The notes beneath the pieces are model-generated. The model saw only the letters and a program-made list of their open reading frames with translations. It searched no databases and had not been told where the DNA came from. Shown here piece by piece: positions 15,235 to 23,177 of a stretch of DNA of 41,688 nt; the first letter of the stretch is position 1, and every line of letters starts with the position of its first letter. The stretch spans positions 1-41,688 of the forward strand of contig CANIVU010000084.1 of NCBI GenBank assembly GCA_947470805.1, in the 5' to 3' direction. Position numbers and translations under genes: made by a program. This DNA is from Acidobacteriota bacterium. GTDB taxonomy: Bacteria; Acidobacteriota; Terriglobia; Bryobacterales; Bryobacteraceae.

Positions 15235-17811
15235 ATGCGAACAACGGTATTGGTGTGTCTGCTTGCGGCCGGAGCCGCGCTCTGCCAGCCCCCGGTGAAT
15301 CCGGTTGTGAATCCACGCGGCGTCATCAATGCCTACACGCAACAGCCAGCTCCCTCGCCAGTGCCCCCCGGTGGCATCATCTGGATCAACGGCATTAACC
15401 TTGGCCCGGCCGCCGGCTGGAAAGCGTCGGGCGCGCCGCTCCCGACGCAGGCGCTCGACCCGGCCATTGAAGTGCGCATCGGCAATCGCCCCATCCCGCT
15501 CTACTCCATCACTCCGTCCCGCATCGTTGCGCAAGTGCCGGTGGATACCCCGCAGGGGCTCACCCAGATCGTCGTCCGGCGGGGCGAACTGCAGAGCGCG
15601 CCCGCCCGCTTTACCGTCATTCAGCCCAGCCCGGCCATCTCCACCGCCAACGGCAGCGGCTTCGGAGCGGCCGGCACCGTCGCCGGCAATACCGTCACTT
15701 TGCGAGCCACCGGGCTGGGCCAAACAGATCCGCCCACCCTTCCCGGTGAGTTGCCGTCTGCCGACACGACGGCCTCGCCCCGCGTTCCGCTCCGGGCCTT
15801 GATCGGTGGCATGCCCGCCGCCGTCTCCGCCCGGCTTTCCAGTGAAGTTGTTGGCGATTTTGAAGTGTCGATTGAGTTGCCGGCCACCGCGGCGCCCGGA
15901 GAGGTTATCCGTTTATTTGCCGGAGGCAATACGGGAAACGCAGTGACGATGAACGCACCCCCAGCTCCGGAAGTCAGCTTCGTCCCCTTGCCGGCCAATT
16001 CGAACAACCTCCTCGCCATGGTCGCCAGTGACCTCCGGCCCGGCTATCTCGTCCTGAACGGCCCCCGCGGCAATGACGGCTGCTGGCCGACCGTCCTCGT
16101 CGATTTCAGCGCAAACGGTTCGTCGCGCTTGCCTGGTTGCCAAACCGCGGCGGTCGCGCAACTCCAAACGCCCTTCACCGCCAGCAACGAAGGAAATGCG
16201 CTCGCTACTTTGCAAGGCCCCGCGGACGGAGACGCGAATACAGGAATCAGCACAAAGGTTACGGTTCTCCAACCCGGCGCGGACCCGCGAGAAGTAGAAC
16301 TGCCCGGCAAGGCATCCACACTCATTGCCACCGCTGACGGCAACTTTGCCGCTTTGCTCCCCGGTACGCCGCCACGGCTGGCACAAATCGATCCGGAAAG
16401 TGGAGAGGTTAGCGAACCCGCCGCCGGCGGCTTTCCGGGTGGAGGCGGTGGCGGCGGCGGCGCAGGCGGCGGAGCGATCAATTTCAACAACCTCCAGATC
16501 GACCTCGGCGATGGAGTGAAAGAACTCGTCAGTCAACCGGTTGGACTCGGTCAGAATCAACAGGCCGTCATTGCCGTCGATTCCTTGGACACCCCAACGA
16601 AGGCCAAGTTCGCCATCCTCAATGCGCAAGGGCAGGCCCAGGGTATCGTCAACTTTCCCGACGGCTGGCTCCCCATGCTCGCACCCACCGAACAGGCACC
16701 CAATCAAGGCGGCGGCAACCAGGGAGGAGGAGGCGGAGGAAATCCCGGAGGCGGATTTCCTGGTGGTCTGCCAGGCGGACTCCCCGGCGGGCTGCCAGGA
16801 GGGCTCCCAGGGGGACTGCCAGGAGGACTTCCCGGCGGGATACCCGGCGGAGGTGGAAACCCCGGCGGCAATATCGTAAACCGGTTCCGCGCAACCGTGC
16901 AGTATGACGCCGTTGGCCGCCAGTTTTACGTCCTTGCGCGAGCGACCAATAAGTCGCGCGACGCATTCCTCCGCTTCCCGATTCAAGCGGGTCAGGCGGC
17001 GGAGACACTTCCCTTCTCCGAAGGCAAATTCGCGGCCTCCTGTACCGCTCAGACACGCACGTTTACGCTCGAACTCGCACGCCGCGTCGCCATCCCCACC
17101 TCGCCCACCCCGGACACGCTGATCCGCACCACCTGCGGCGCCTCCGGGTTTGCCACGCTCGACCTGAACTCCCGCCAAATCGCCGAAACCGGACTGCCCG
17201 GACAAGGTCAATTCAACATAACCGGGAACGCCGCCAACGACGTCAACGACTACGTCTATGGCACAAACACCGATCCTGCCCAGCAGGGACGTTCCGACAC
17301 GCTCTACGTCTTCGACGGCGTCACCAGTTCCGCTTTCCGGCTCGACCTTCCGCCGGAGATCGCCTCTTTCGCCAACGTGAGTACTTTCGCACCCATGGGC
17401 ATCCTGTACGCCCAGGCGACAGCCCGCACCGTCGGCGACGCCGGTATCGTAATCTTTGACCTGGAAAACGCCAGCGCCCGGCTCCTGCCCACTCCCGCGA
17501 ATTTCAGTTCGGTGCAGCCGATGACCATCTTCCCGGCAACCCGGAAGTTAATCGCCCGTGGCACACGGACCGATCCTGCCGGCACCCAGATCCTTATTTA
17601 CGACCTCGTCTCCGGCGACCTGCAGATCATCCCTAATCCTGAAAACGTCGCCTACGTGGGACAAGCTCCCAACGCGCCAGCCCAACCCGGCCAACCCGCC
17701 CAGCAGCAACCCGTTCTGCAGAACATAAATCCAAAGTCGAACGCCGTTACGATGGTCGGCTTTGACATCCAACGCCGCCCGGTCGGCGTGATGTTAGTCA
17801 AAGTCCATTAA
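15235..17811 (+). CDS. Large secreted protein with TIGR03437-type domain, glycine-rich linkers and beta-propeller-like C-terminus
   Basis: 858 residues from ATG 15235, chosen because it starts a clean signal peptide (MRTTVLVCLLAAGAALCQ); ATG 15175, preceded by AAGGGG, would add 20 residues. Residues about 20-240 match the TIGR03437 domain found in dozens of Solibacter proteins: PGGIIWINGINLGP, APLPTQALDPAIEVRIGNRP, ITPSRIVAQVPVDTPQG and LRATGLGQTDPP. In most members this domain is at the C-terminus; here it is N-terminal. Two Gly-rich segments follow, including seven tandem PGGL/I units, and the last 300 residues are blade-like beta repeats. Function unknown; the build suggests a surface protein. 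Confidence 0.8.
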   Translation: MRTTVLVCLLAAGAALCQPPVNPVVNPRGVINAYTQQPAPSPVPPGGIIWINGINLGPAAGWKASGAPLPTQALDPAIEVRIGNRPIPLYSITPSRIVAQVPVDTPQGLTQIVVRRGELQSAPARFTVIQPSPAISTANGSGFGAAGTVAGNTVTLRATGLGQTDPPTLPGELPSADTTASPRVPLRALIGGMPAAVSARLSSEVVGDFEVSIELPATAAPGEVIRLFAGGNTGNAVTMNAPPAPEVSFVPLPANSNNLLAMVASDLRPGYLVLNGPRGNDGCWPTVLVDFSANGSSRLPGCQTAAVAQLQTPFTASNEGNALATLQGPADGDANTGISTKVTVLQPGADPREVELPGKASTLIATADGNFAALLPGTPPRLAQIDPESGEVSEPAAGGFPGGGGGGGGAGGGAINFNNLQIDLGDGVKELVSQPVGLGQNQQAVIAVDSLDTPTKAKFAILNAQGQAQGIVNFPDGWLPMLAPTEQAPNQGGGNQGGGGGGNPGGGFPGGLPGGLPGGLPGGLPGGLPGGLPGGIPGGGGNPGGNIVNRFRATVQYDAVGRQFYVLARATNKSRDAFLRFPIQAGQAAETLPFSEGKFAASCTAQTRTFTLELARRVAIPTSPTPDTLIRTTCGASGFATLDLNSRQIAETGLPGQGQFNITGNAANDVNDYVYGTNTDPAQQGRSDTLYVFDGVTSSAFRLDLPPEIASFANVSTFAPMGILYAQATARTVGDAGIVIFDLENASARLLPTPANFSSVQPMTIFPATRKLIARGTRTDPAGTQILIYDLVSGDLQIIPNPENVAYVGQAPNAPAQPGQPAQQQPVLQNINPKSNAVTMVGFDIQRRPVGVMLVKVH
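16759..16851 (+). repeat. Tandem 12-bp repeat coding for PGGL units
   Basis: Seven units of 12 bp encode Pro-Gly-Gly-Leu (six) or Pro-Gly-Gly-Ile (the last), plus a partial unit. Third codon positions vary freely (CCA/CCC, GGC/GGA/GGG, CTG/CTC/CTT), so the peptide rather than the DNA is conserved. Such arrays change copy number easily. Confidence 0.9.
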
Positions 17812-17856
17812 CGTTACCTGAATCACAGAAACGAATTACTCTAGTACTCCACTATC

Positions 17857-17886
17857 TGCTCAGAGGGGACGTTAGGTCCCTCAGCA
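17857..17886 (+). promoter_or_regulatory. Stem-loop in the leader of the small-protein cassette
   Basis: TGCT (17857-17860) plus GAGGG (17863-17867) pair with CCCTC (17878-17882) plus AGCA (17883-17886), with a 2-nt bulge. There is no T-run, so it is not an obvious terminator. It stops eight bases before the AAGGAG site of the 17905 gene and may modulate its translation. Confidence 0.35.
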
Positions 17887-17904
17887 AATAGACAAGGAGT
17901 TTCC

Positions 17905-18171
17905 ATGAGTGATTTTGTGGTTCGTATCGACACGGCAAAATTGAATGCCAAACAGACGGCGGCAATCGCCGCCGCTATTCAGGGAGCGGTCCTCTCCCAA
18001 CTCGGCGATCTCGATCTCGCGCACGCCGGCGGGGATGGCTCGAAAGCTCTCACCGGCCCGACGGGCCTGGGCTCGGTGATCTTCCATCCGGAGTGGCGCG
18101 GTCTTTGGATCCGCAATCTCAAGGATCTGCAAGCGCCGGCGCAAACCATTCTCACCGTCCAGGCGCGGTAA
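17905..18171 (+). CDS. Small acidic protein of unknown function, first gene of a two-gene cassette
   Basis: 88 residues, strong AAGGAG site five bases before the ATG. The N-terminal half is a strand plus helix (MSDFVVRIDTAKL, then AAIAAAIQGAVLSQL). A Gly-rich turn (AHAGGDGSKALTGPTGLGS) leads to a short beta/aromatic end (HPEWRGLWIRNL). No cysteines, signal peptide or membrane segment. I do not recognise a named family. The size, leader-like helix, Gly-rich middle and pairing with a Cys-rich protein 14 bases downstream make a secreted peptide or peptide-precursor role possible, but no modification enzyme is encoded nearby. Confidence 0.7.
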   Translation: MSDFVVRIDTAKLNAKQTAAIAAAIQGAVLSQLGDLDLAHAGGDGSKALTGPTGLGSVIFHPEWRGLWIRNLKDLQAPAQTILTVQAR

Positions 18172-18185
18172 GCCGGGATACGCCC

Positions 18186-18572
18186 ATGAGCATCCTCTGT
18201 CCCAGCTCGCCCTGCAAGGAAGGGGCGGTTTTATTGGGGATTGTTCTCGCCGACGGCAGTGTGGCCTTTGCCACGGACCGCATTGTCGTCGACAAGGGCT
18301 TCGTCCAAAACGCCACCCGCGAGGGCAACAATCCGCCGGAGACCCGCTTCCGCTTCAGCTCGCCCTGCGCCCAAGGCGCCTGCCGTCAATGGAACGGCTC
18401 GCGGTGCGGTGTTATCGATTCCGTCATGACCGACATCCAGAACGCCGGCTACCGCCCGGACGACGCAATACTGCCAGCCTGCTCCATCCGCCAGGACTGC
18501 CGCTGGTTCCAGCAAACCGGCGCCGCGGCCTGCGCGGTCTGCGACATCGTCGTTACAGAAACCAGAGCCTAA
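18186..18572 (+). CDS. Cysteine-rich protein of unknown function, second gene of the cassette
   Basis: 128 residues from ATG 18186, preferred because GGGA lies seven bases upstream and it avoids a long overlap with the first cassette gene. Nine cysteines: C5 and C10; C61, C66 and C74 (SPCAQGACRQWNGSRC); C99, C105, C116 and C119 (CxxC at the end). The spacing suggests two metal or Fe-S sites. Between them is a strand pair, VLLGIVLADGSVAFATDRI. No signal peptide, so the cysteines are likely reduced ligands in the cytoplasm. It ends two bases before the stop of convergent hrpB. Family not recognised; function not assigned. Confidence 0.7.
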   Translation: MSILCPSSPCKEGAVLLGIVLADGSVAFATDRIVVDKGFVQNATREGNNPPETRFRFSSPCAQGACRQWNGSRCGVIDSVMTDIQNAGYRPDDAILPACSIRQDCRWFQQTGAAACAVCDIVVTETRA

Positions 18573-18573
18573 G

Positions 18574-20979
18574 TTACTTCAACAGCGGATTCTCCGGCCA
18601 CGAATGACGCGGATAACGCCGCCCAAGTTCCTTCCTTACCTGCGGATACAACCGCTCCCAGAATCCCGCCAAGTCCTGCGTCATTTGCACCGGCCGGTAG
18701 TTCGGCGCCAGTAAGTGAACAACCACATTTACCCGGCCGCCGGCCACGCGCGGCGTCTCCCGCATGCCGAAGAAATCCTGTAATCGCGAAGCCACCGCCG
18801 GCGGCTGGCCATCCACATACTGCACTTTCGCGGTCCGGCCATTCGGCAACTGAATTCTTTCAGGCGCCATTTGATTCAGCAAGTCTCGCTGCCCCGGCGG
18901 CAAGTCATTCAGCAACACCCGCTCCAGCCCGCCGTCACCGAGCAGGCCGCGCAATTCCGCAAATGACTTGCTGCCATAACAGGCCGATTCCAACGCCTTC
19001 CGCTCCGCCGCCTCATCGGGCACCGGCGGCGCACCATGCGCCGCCGCGAAACGCCAGCGCGCAAACAACCCCGTCACCGCTTCTTCCCCGGCAAACAACG
19101 CCAATCCAGCCTCCACCGCTTTCTCGGCCAACAACCGCGCAGCCAGTTCCATATCCACCGCGCCGCTCCGGGACTCTTCAATCACAAAGCCATCAAACGT
19201 CAACGCGCTGACACTTTCCACGCGCTCGGCGGACCGGTTCCACTCCACGCCATCCCGCGAATCCAACCGGTCCGGAAACAGATCCAGCAGCCAGTTCGGG
19301 TCGACCTTACTCGCCAGCCGGATCAGCGGTTGTCCCCGGTCTTTCCGGTATTCAATATCCAGGGCGACCAACAACGAACAGTCCCGCACCCCGGAGGAAT
19401 CGGCCAACTGCGCCGCGCCGCCCCCAGCCAACAGAATCTCTCCGTTCGACTTCTTTCGGCCCAACCGGTCCGAGAACGCCGCCACCACCGCCATCAGCAG
19501 CGCCGATTCATCGGTGCTCCGCCGAGAGTTCAGCCGTGCCGCCCGGCGGATCTGTTCCACCATGCGCGAGGTATGCGGCTGCCAGCGCTGCTCCATCAGG
19601 AAAAACAGGTCGGACTCCACATGATGCCGCGCCGATCCCTCCAGCCGCTCTCCCGCGCTTAACACCGCCGCCGCCCTGGCGCCATCCTCTCCCGCCCCAC
19701 GCGCGTCGGCCTCCAACACAAGGCGTGCCAGCCGCGGATGTAGCGGCAACTGCGTCATCCACCGCCCCATAGCGGTCAAACGTCCGGCCTCCACCGCGCC
19801 CAGCCTTCCCAACAAGGACTCCGCGGCGCTGAGCGACGCCACCGGCGGCGGCGTCAACCACGGCAAAGAGGTTGCATCCGCAATGCCGCAGCCATGCAAC
19901 TCCAACAGTAACTGCGTCAACTCCCGCCGCTCAATCTCCGGCGGGTCCTGTCCAGGCCGCCGGACAAACTCTTCTTGCGTATAGAGTCGGATCACCCGGC
20001 CAGGCGCCGTCCGGCCCGCCCGGCCCGCCCGCTGGGTGGCGGAAGCCTGGCTTACCCGCGCTACCTGGAGGGTCGGTATTCCTGTCCAGGGGGAATCCAC
20101 CGCCACCCGCGCCAGTCCGCTATCCACCACCGCCGTCACGCCCTCAATCGTCACCGAGCTTTCCGCGACGTTGGTCGAAAGAATCACTTTCCGGAGCGAG
20201 GCCGGGGCCAGCGCCCGGTCCTGTTCCTCCTGCGAAAGGTCCCCGTGCAACTGCGTCACGATCAGGTTGTGCGCGTCCGCCACACGTTCCAGCGCCCGCC
20301 CCGCCCGGCGCATCTCGAACGCCCCGGGCAAAAACACCAGGACGTCCCCAGTCAGCCCTTGCCGCGTGAGGCGCTCAACGCCAAGCGCCACCCGCTCCTC
20401 CAGCGCGGCGCCGGTCTCCGGGGTCCATTCCACCGCGATCGGGTGCAACTTGCCTTCACTGCGCAAGATGGGCGCGTTCCCCAGGTGAGCGGCGATCGGC
20501 GCAGCGTCGAGAGTCGCCGACATGACGACCAGTTTCAAGTCCGGCCGCCGGGTTCGTTGCAACTGCAACAGCAGGGCTAGCGCCAGGTCACCATCCAAGT
20601 GCCGTTCATGGAACTCGTCCAGCACCACCGCACCAACTCTTTGCAACTGCGGATCGGAGAGTAATCGACGCGTCAGCACCCCTTCCGTCAAAAACCGCAG
20701 GCGCGTCTTGGGACCGGACACCTCGTCGAAACGAACCTGGTACCCGACGGTCTCCCCCAACCGCTCCCCCATCTCCTCGGCCACGCGGCGCGCAGCCAGC
20801 CGCGCCGCCAGCCTCCGCGGCTCCAGGACCCAGACTTCGCCCGGCGTTTCCGACAGCAACGCGGGAGGGACACGGGTCGTTTTTCCGGCTCCCGGAGGAG
20901 CCTCCAATACCAGGCAGGGGCATGTACGAAGCGACGCGCGAAGTTCGCCCAACAGCGCGTCAACGGGAAGAGCAAGCAC
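18574..20979 (-). CDS. hrpB: ATP-dependent helicase HrpB
   Basis: 801 residues, near the usual 800-850. A DEAH/RHA-type helicase with P-loop APPGAGKTT at 27-35, DEFH box at 121-124 (motif II variant typical of HrpB), SAT at 154-156 and the QRAGRAGR motif VI. The conserved HrpB C-terminal domain ends in a motif like YPRHSWPENP. Cellular role is unclear even in well-studied bacteria. It starts with GTG 20979; TACCTT lies seven bases upstream on the minus strand, and no Shine-Dalgarno site is seen, so it looks leaderless. It diverges from the aminotransferase gene with only 23 bases between starts. Confidence 0.95.
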   Translation of the reverse strand: MLALPVDALLGELRASLRTCPCLVLEAPPGAGKTTRVPPALLSETPGEVWVLEPRRLAARLAARRVAEEMGERLGETVGYQVRFDEVSGPKTRLRFLTEGVLTRRLLSDPQLQRVGAVVLDEFHERHLDGDLALALLLQLQRTRRPDLKLVVMSATLDAAPIAAHLGNAPILRSEGKLHPIAVEWTPETGAALEERVALGVERLTRQGLTGDVLVFLPGAFEMRRAGRALERVADAHNLIVTQLHGDLSQEEQDRALAPASLRKVILSTNVAESSVTIEGVTAVVDSGLARVAVDSPWTGIPTLQVARVSQASATQRAGRAGRTAPGRVIRLYTQEEFVRRPGQDPPEIERRELTQLLLELHGCGIADATSLPWLTPPPVASLSAAESLLGRLGAVEAGRLTAMGRWMTQLPLHPRLARLVLEADARGAGEDGARAAAVLSAGERLEGSARHHVESDLFFLMEQRWQPHTSRMVEQIRRAARLNSRRSTDESALLMAVVAAFSDRLGRKKSNGEILLAGGGAAQLADSSGVRDCSLLVALDIEYRKDRGQPLIRLASKVDPNWLLDLFPDRLDSRDGVEWNRSAERVESVSALTFDGFVIEESRSGAVDMELAARLLAEKAVEAGLALFAGEEAVTGLFARWRFAAAHGAPPVPDEAAERKALESACYGSKSFAELRGLLGDGGLERVLLNDLPPGQRDLLNQMAPERIQLPNGRTAKVQYVDGQPPAVASRLQDFFGMRETPRVAGGRVNVVVHLLAPNYRPVQMTQDLAGFWERLYPQVRKELGRRYPRHSWPENPLLK

Positions 20980-20986
20980 TTCTACT

Positions 20987-20996
20987 AAGGTAAACT
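20987..20996. promoter_or_regulatory. Overlapping divergent -10 elements for hrpB and the aminotransferase gene
   Basis: Minus strand TACCTT (20992 to 20987) lies seven bases from the hrpB GTG; plus strand TAAACT (20991-20996) lies six bases from the ATG at 21003. The two hexamers share the TA at 20991-20992. With 23 bp between start codons, any -35 elements would have to lie inside the opposing coding regions. Confidence 0.45.
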
Positions 20997-21002
20997 AGGT
21001 GG

Positions 21003-22118
21003 ATGTGGTCTTCATTCGCTCCGTTAGCGCCGCCCAAGCGCCTGCTGTTCGGCCCTGGCCCCTCCCTCGTCGCCCCCCGGGTCTATGAGGCAATGGGCAA
21101 ATCCATCGTCGGACACCTCGATCCCTTCTTCTTCCAGGTCAACGAAGAAATTCGTGCCGGCCTCCAGGCCGCCTACGGCACCACCAACGCATTCACCATG
21201 GCCATTTCCGGCACCGGCAGCGCCGGCATGGAAGCGGCAATTTCGAACTTTGTTGAGCCCGGCTCCAAATTTGTCGTCTTCGCAGGTGGCTTCTTTGCTG
21301 ACCGCATGATCGAAATGGGCCGCCGCCAGGGAGCAATCGTTGTTCCGTTCAGCACCCCGTGGGGTCAGGGCATCGATGAAGCCGCCGCCGTCGAGTTCAT
21401 CCGCACGGAAAAGCCGCAAGCCGTTGCCTTCGTCCACGGCGAAACCTCCACCGGTGTGTGGACGTCCGGCGAAGCCATCTGCGCCGCCGCCCACGAAGTG
21501 GGCGCGCTGACCATTGCCGACTGCGTTACCTCGCTCGGCACCATGCCGATCAACCTCGACGCGACTGGCATCGACGTTGCCTACAGCTGCACGCAGAAAG
21601 GGCTCTCCTGCCCTCCTGGCCTGTCGCCCATCTCGTGTTCGCCTCTCGCCATGGAGCGCCTGAAAGCGCGCACGACCGTCAACCACTCCTGGTATCTCGA
21701 TCTGAAACTCCTGGCCGAATACTATGAGGGCTCCCACCGCTACCACCACACCGCCCCCATCACCATGTTCTACGCGCTCCGCGAAGGGCTGAACCTGGTG
21801 CTCGAAGAGGGTGTGGAAGCTCGCTATGCCCGCCACAAGGCCAACCACGAGAAACTCGTGGCGGGTCTGGAAGGCCTCGGCATGGAAATGCTGGTCAAAC
21901 CGGGTTCCCGGATGTGGGCCCTCCACACGCCGAAGGTGCCCGCCGGAGTCAACGACCTCGACGTGCGCAAGAAGCTCATGGATCGCCATGGTATTGAGAT
22001 TCAAGGCGGTTTCGGCCCGCTTGCTGGTCAAGTGTTCCGCATCGGCCTGATGGGCGAGGGCTCCACGTCGGACAACGTCGACCTCCTCCTCGGCGCTCTC
22101 CGCGAAGCCTTGGTATAA
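21003..22118 (+). CDS. Class V aminotransferase, alanine/serine-glyoxylate type
   Basis: 371 residues, full length. A PLP enzyme of the AGXT/SGAT group: FGPGPSLVAPRVYEAM at the N-terminus, SGTGSAGMEAAI for phosphate binding, D173 (TIADCVTSLG) for the pyridine nitrogen and K199 (SCTQKGLSCPPG) for the Schiff base. The CPPG after the lysine and the HGETSTGV motif fit alanine-glyoxylate or serine-glyoxylate transaminases, which detoxify glyoxylate or work in the serine cycle. The exact amino donor cannot be read from sequence. Leaderless-type promoter. A strong terminator follows 14 bases after the stop. Confidence 0.9.
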   Translation: MWSSFAPLAPPKRLLFGPGPSLVAPRVYEAMGKSIVGHLDPFFFQVNEEIRAGLQAAYGTTNAFTMAISGTGSAGMEAAISNFVEPGSKFVVFAGGFFADRMIEMGRRQGAIVVPFSTPWGQGIDEAAAVEFIRTEKPQAVAFVHGETSTGVWTSGEAICAAAHEVGALTIADCVTSLGTMPINLDATGIDVAYSCTQKGLSCPPGLSPISCSPLAMERLKARTTVNHSWYLDLKLLAEYYEGSHRYHHTAPITMFYALREGLNLVLEEGVEARYARHKANHEKLVAGLEGLGMEMLVKPGSRMWALHTPKVPAGVNDLDVRKKLMDRHGIEIQGGFGPLAGQVFRIGLMGEGSTSDNVDLLLGALREALV

Positions 22119-22132
22119 AAACCACTGTCACT

Positions 22133-22162
22133 AAGGGCGGGCCCTAAAGCCCGCCCTTTTTT
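22133..22162 (+). terminator. Intrinsic terminator after the aminotransferase gene
   Basis: Perfect 8-bp GC stem (22135-22142 with 22149-22156), 6-nt loop CCTAAA and six T residues (22157-22162). AA precedes the stem, so leftward activity would be weak. Confidence 0.92.
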
Positions 22163-22180
22163 GTGCCGATCTATCAGATC

Positions 22181-22711
22181 ATGGCACTTGAATCGGTAGA
22201 CCTGCTTTCTCTGTTGAAACGCGCGCGGTCGACGACCCATGCCCGCGCCGTTGCCGAGTCCGCCGCCGCCGAGGCTGTCGTCGCCACCGCCTCTCTTGCC
22301 GCGACCGCTACCGCTGTCGCCGTTGAACAAAAGGCCCCTTCCACGCTAGTGGAACCGGCAAAACCCTCGACGCCGGCAATCGTCGGAGTGCAAGAGGAAG
22401 CGGAACTAGCCGATCTGCGGGCCGAACTCCTTGCCGATGAAGTACTTATCCAAAGAATGCTCGGCCTCCTTTATCGCTGCAAGAAGAAGAACCCGAACGG
22501 CGGATTCATCTCCATTCTGGACATGGAAAAACAGTTGGGAGTCGAACGCGAAGGCGCCTCGTTCGTGATGTCGTACATGAAAACCACGAAAGTAATCGAA
22601 ATGGACGACAAAAGCCGTATGGCAATCACCGTTCCCGGTATCGATTACCTGCGCAGCGTACTCGGACTCCAGGCCGCCTCGTCTTCCACGACGGAATCTG
22701 AGCCGGAATAG
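22181..22711 (+). CDS. Unknown protein with Ala-rich N-terminus and winged-helix-like C-terminus
   Basis: 176 residues from ATG 22181; GTG 22163 would add six residues but lies within the terminator tail. The first 75 residues are low-complexity Ala/Thr/Val-rich and lack a signal peptide pattern. From about residue 80 there is an acidic helix, then ILDMEKQLGVEREGASFVMS and IEMDDKSRMAITVPGIDYLR, which reads like helix-turn-helix plus wing. A DNA-binding or adaptor role is possible; no family recognised. It sits between a terminator and the AT-rich island that precedes a prophage remnant, and has no clear ribosome binding site. Confidence 0.65.
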   Translation: MALESVDLLSLLKRARSTTHARAVAESAAAEAVVATASLAATATAVAVEQKAPSTLVEPAKPSTPAIVGVQEEAELADLRAELLADEVLIQRMLGLLYRCKKKNPNGGFISILDMEKQLGVEREGASFVMSYMKTTKVIEMDDKSRMAITVPGIDYLRSVLGLQAASSSTTESEPE

Positions 22712-22725
22712 GCCGCCGAAAGCAC

Positions 22726-22816
22726 GTTTTTTGAAGAAATTCGCGCCCGAAAAAAGTCAGTCACAAGTTTTTGAAATTTATATTTCTTTTGTTTTCTAAG
22801 ACTTGAAATTTTTCAC
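22726..22816. other. AT-rich island with a 9-bp direct repeat
   Basis: This stretch is far richer in A and T than its surroundings. TTGAAATTT occurs at 22771-22779 and again at 22803-22811, 32 bp apart (about three helical turns). Between them is GAAAT-TTAT-ATTTC, a short inverted repeat (22773-22786). No gene fits here. It borders the prophage remnant, so it may be a former operator, attachment region or promoter of that element. Confidence 0.5.
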
Positions 22817-22901
22817 CCCCAAAGTGCTTGGTGCGCCGTTGCTAGAGTGGGGTTGTCGAGGTTAGCCGCGCACGGCGGCCGCCCGGCAGGAGGCGACGCG
22901 G

Positions 22902-23177
22902 ATGTCTGAAATTGCGGACAAAGTGGGGAAAAAGGCAGCAAAACCGCCCGCGAAGAAGCGGGCGGCCAGCGGCGTGCGGCTCAGTCCGGCGCGGCTGAAG
23001 AAGATGATCACGAAATTGATGAATTCGCTGGAAAGTGACACACAATCCGGCAAGGCTTCTGTCAGTGAATTGTTGAAACTGTTGCAGGTTTACAAAGAAT
23101 TGACGGCGGATCAGGTCAAGGAGGTCGAAGTACGATGGGTCGATCGGCTCCACCCAGACGACGAACAAGGGAAATAG
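22902..23177 (+). CDS. Small basic phage-type protein, possible small terminase subunit
   Basis: 91 residues. Strong AGGAGG site eight bases before the ATG. The first 25 residues are Lys/Ala/Pro-rich (GKKAAKPPAKKRAASG), like a DNA-binding tail; the rest is helical (SPARLKKMITKLMNSLES, SVSELLKLLQVYKELTADQ). Its end overlaps the start of the terminase large-subunit fragment by 43 bases, an arrangement usual for small and large terminase genes in phages. That position and the size are the only grounds for the terminase suggestion. The frame itself appears intact. Confidence 0.55.
   Translation: MSEIADKVGKKAAKPPAKKRAASGVRLSPARLKKMITKLMNSLESDTQSGKASVSELLKLLQVYKELTADQVKEVEVRWVDRLHPDDEQGK

Noticed and set aside
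16759-16851. CRISPR array or DNA-level satellite
   Set aside because: The repeat is in frame, has no spacers and varies at third codon positions, so selection is on the PGGL peptide.
15913-17211. Reading frame of 432 codons on the minus strand
   Set aside because: Antisense to the TIGR03437 protein gene, whose signal peptide and domain motifs are convincing.
17857-17886. Terminator for the TIGR03437 gene
   Set aside because: Stem has a bulge and no T-run on either strand; more likely a leader structure of the next gene.
18093-18185. Earlier start for the Cys-rich protein overlapping the small gene by 79 bases
   Set aside because: ATG 18186 has a ribosome binding site and normal operon spacing; the extra residues look like out-of-frame coding of the first gene.
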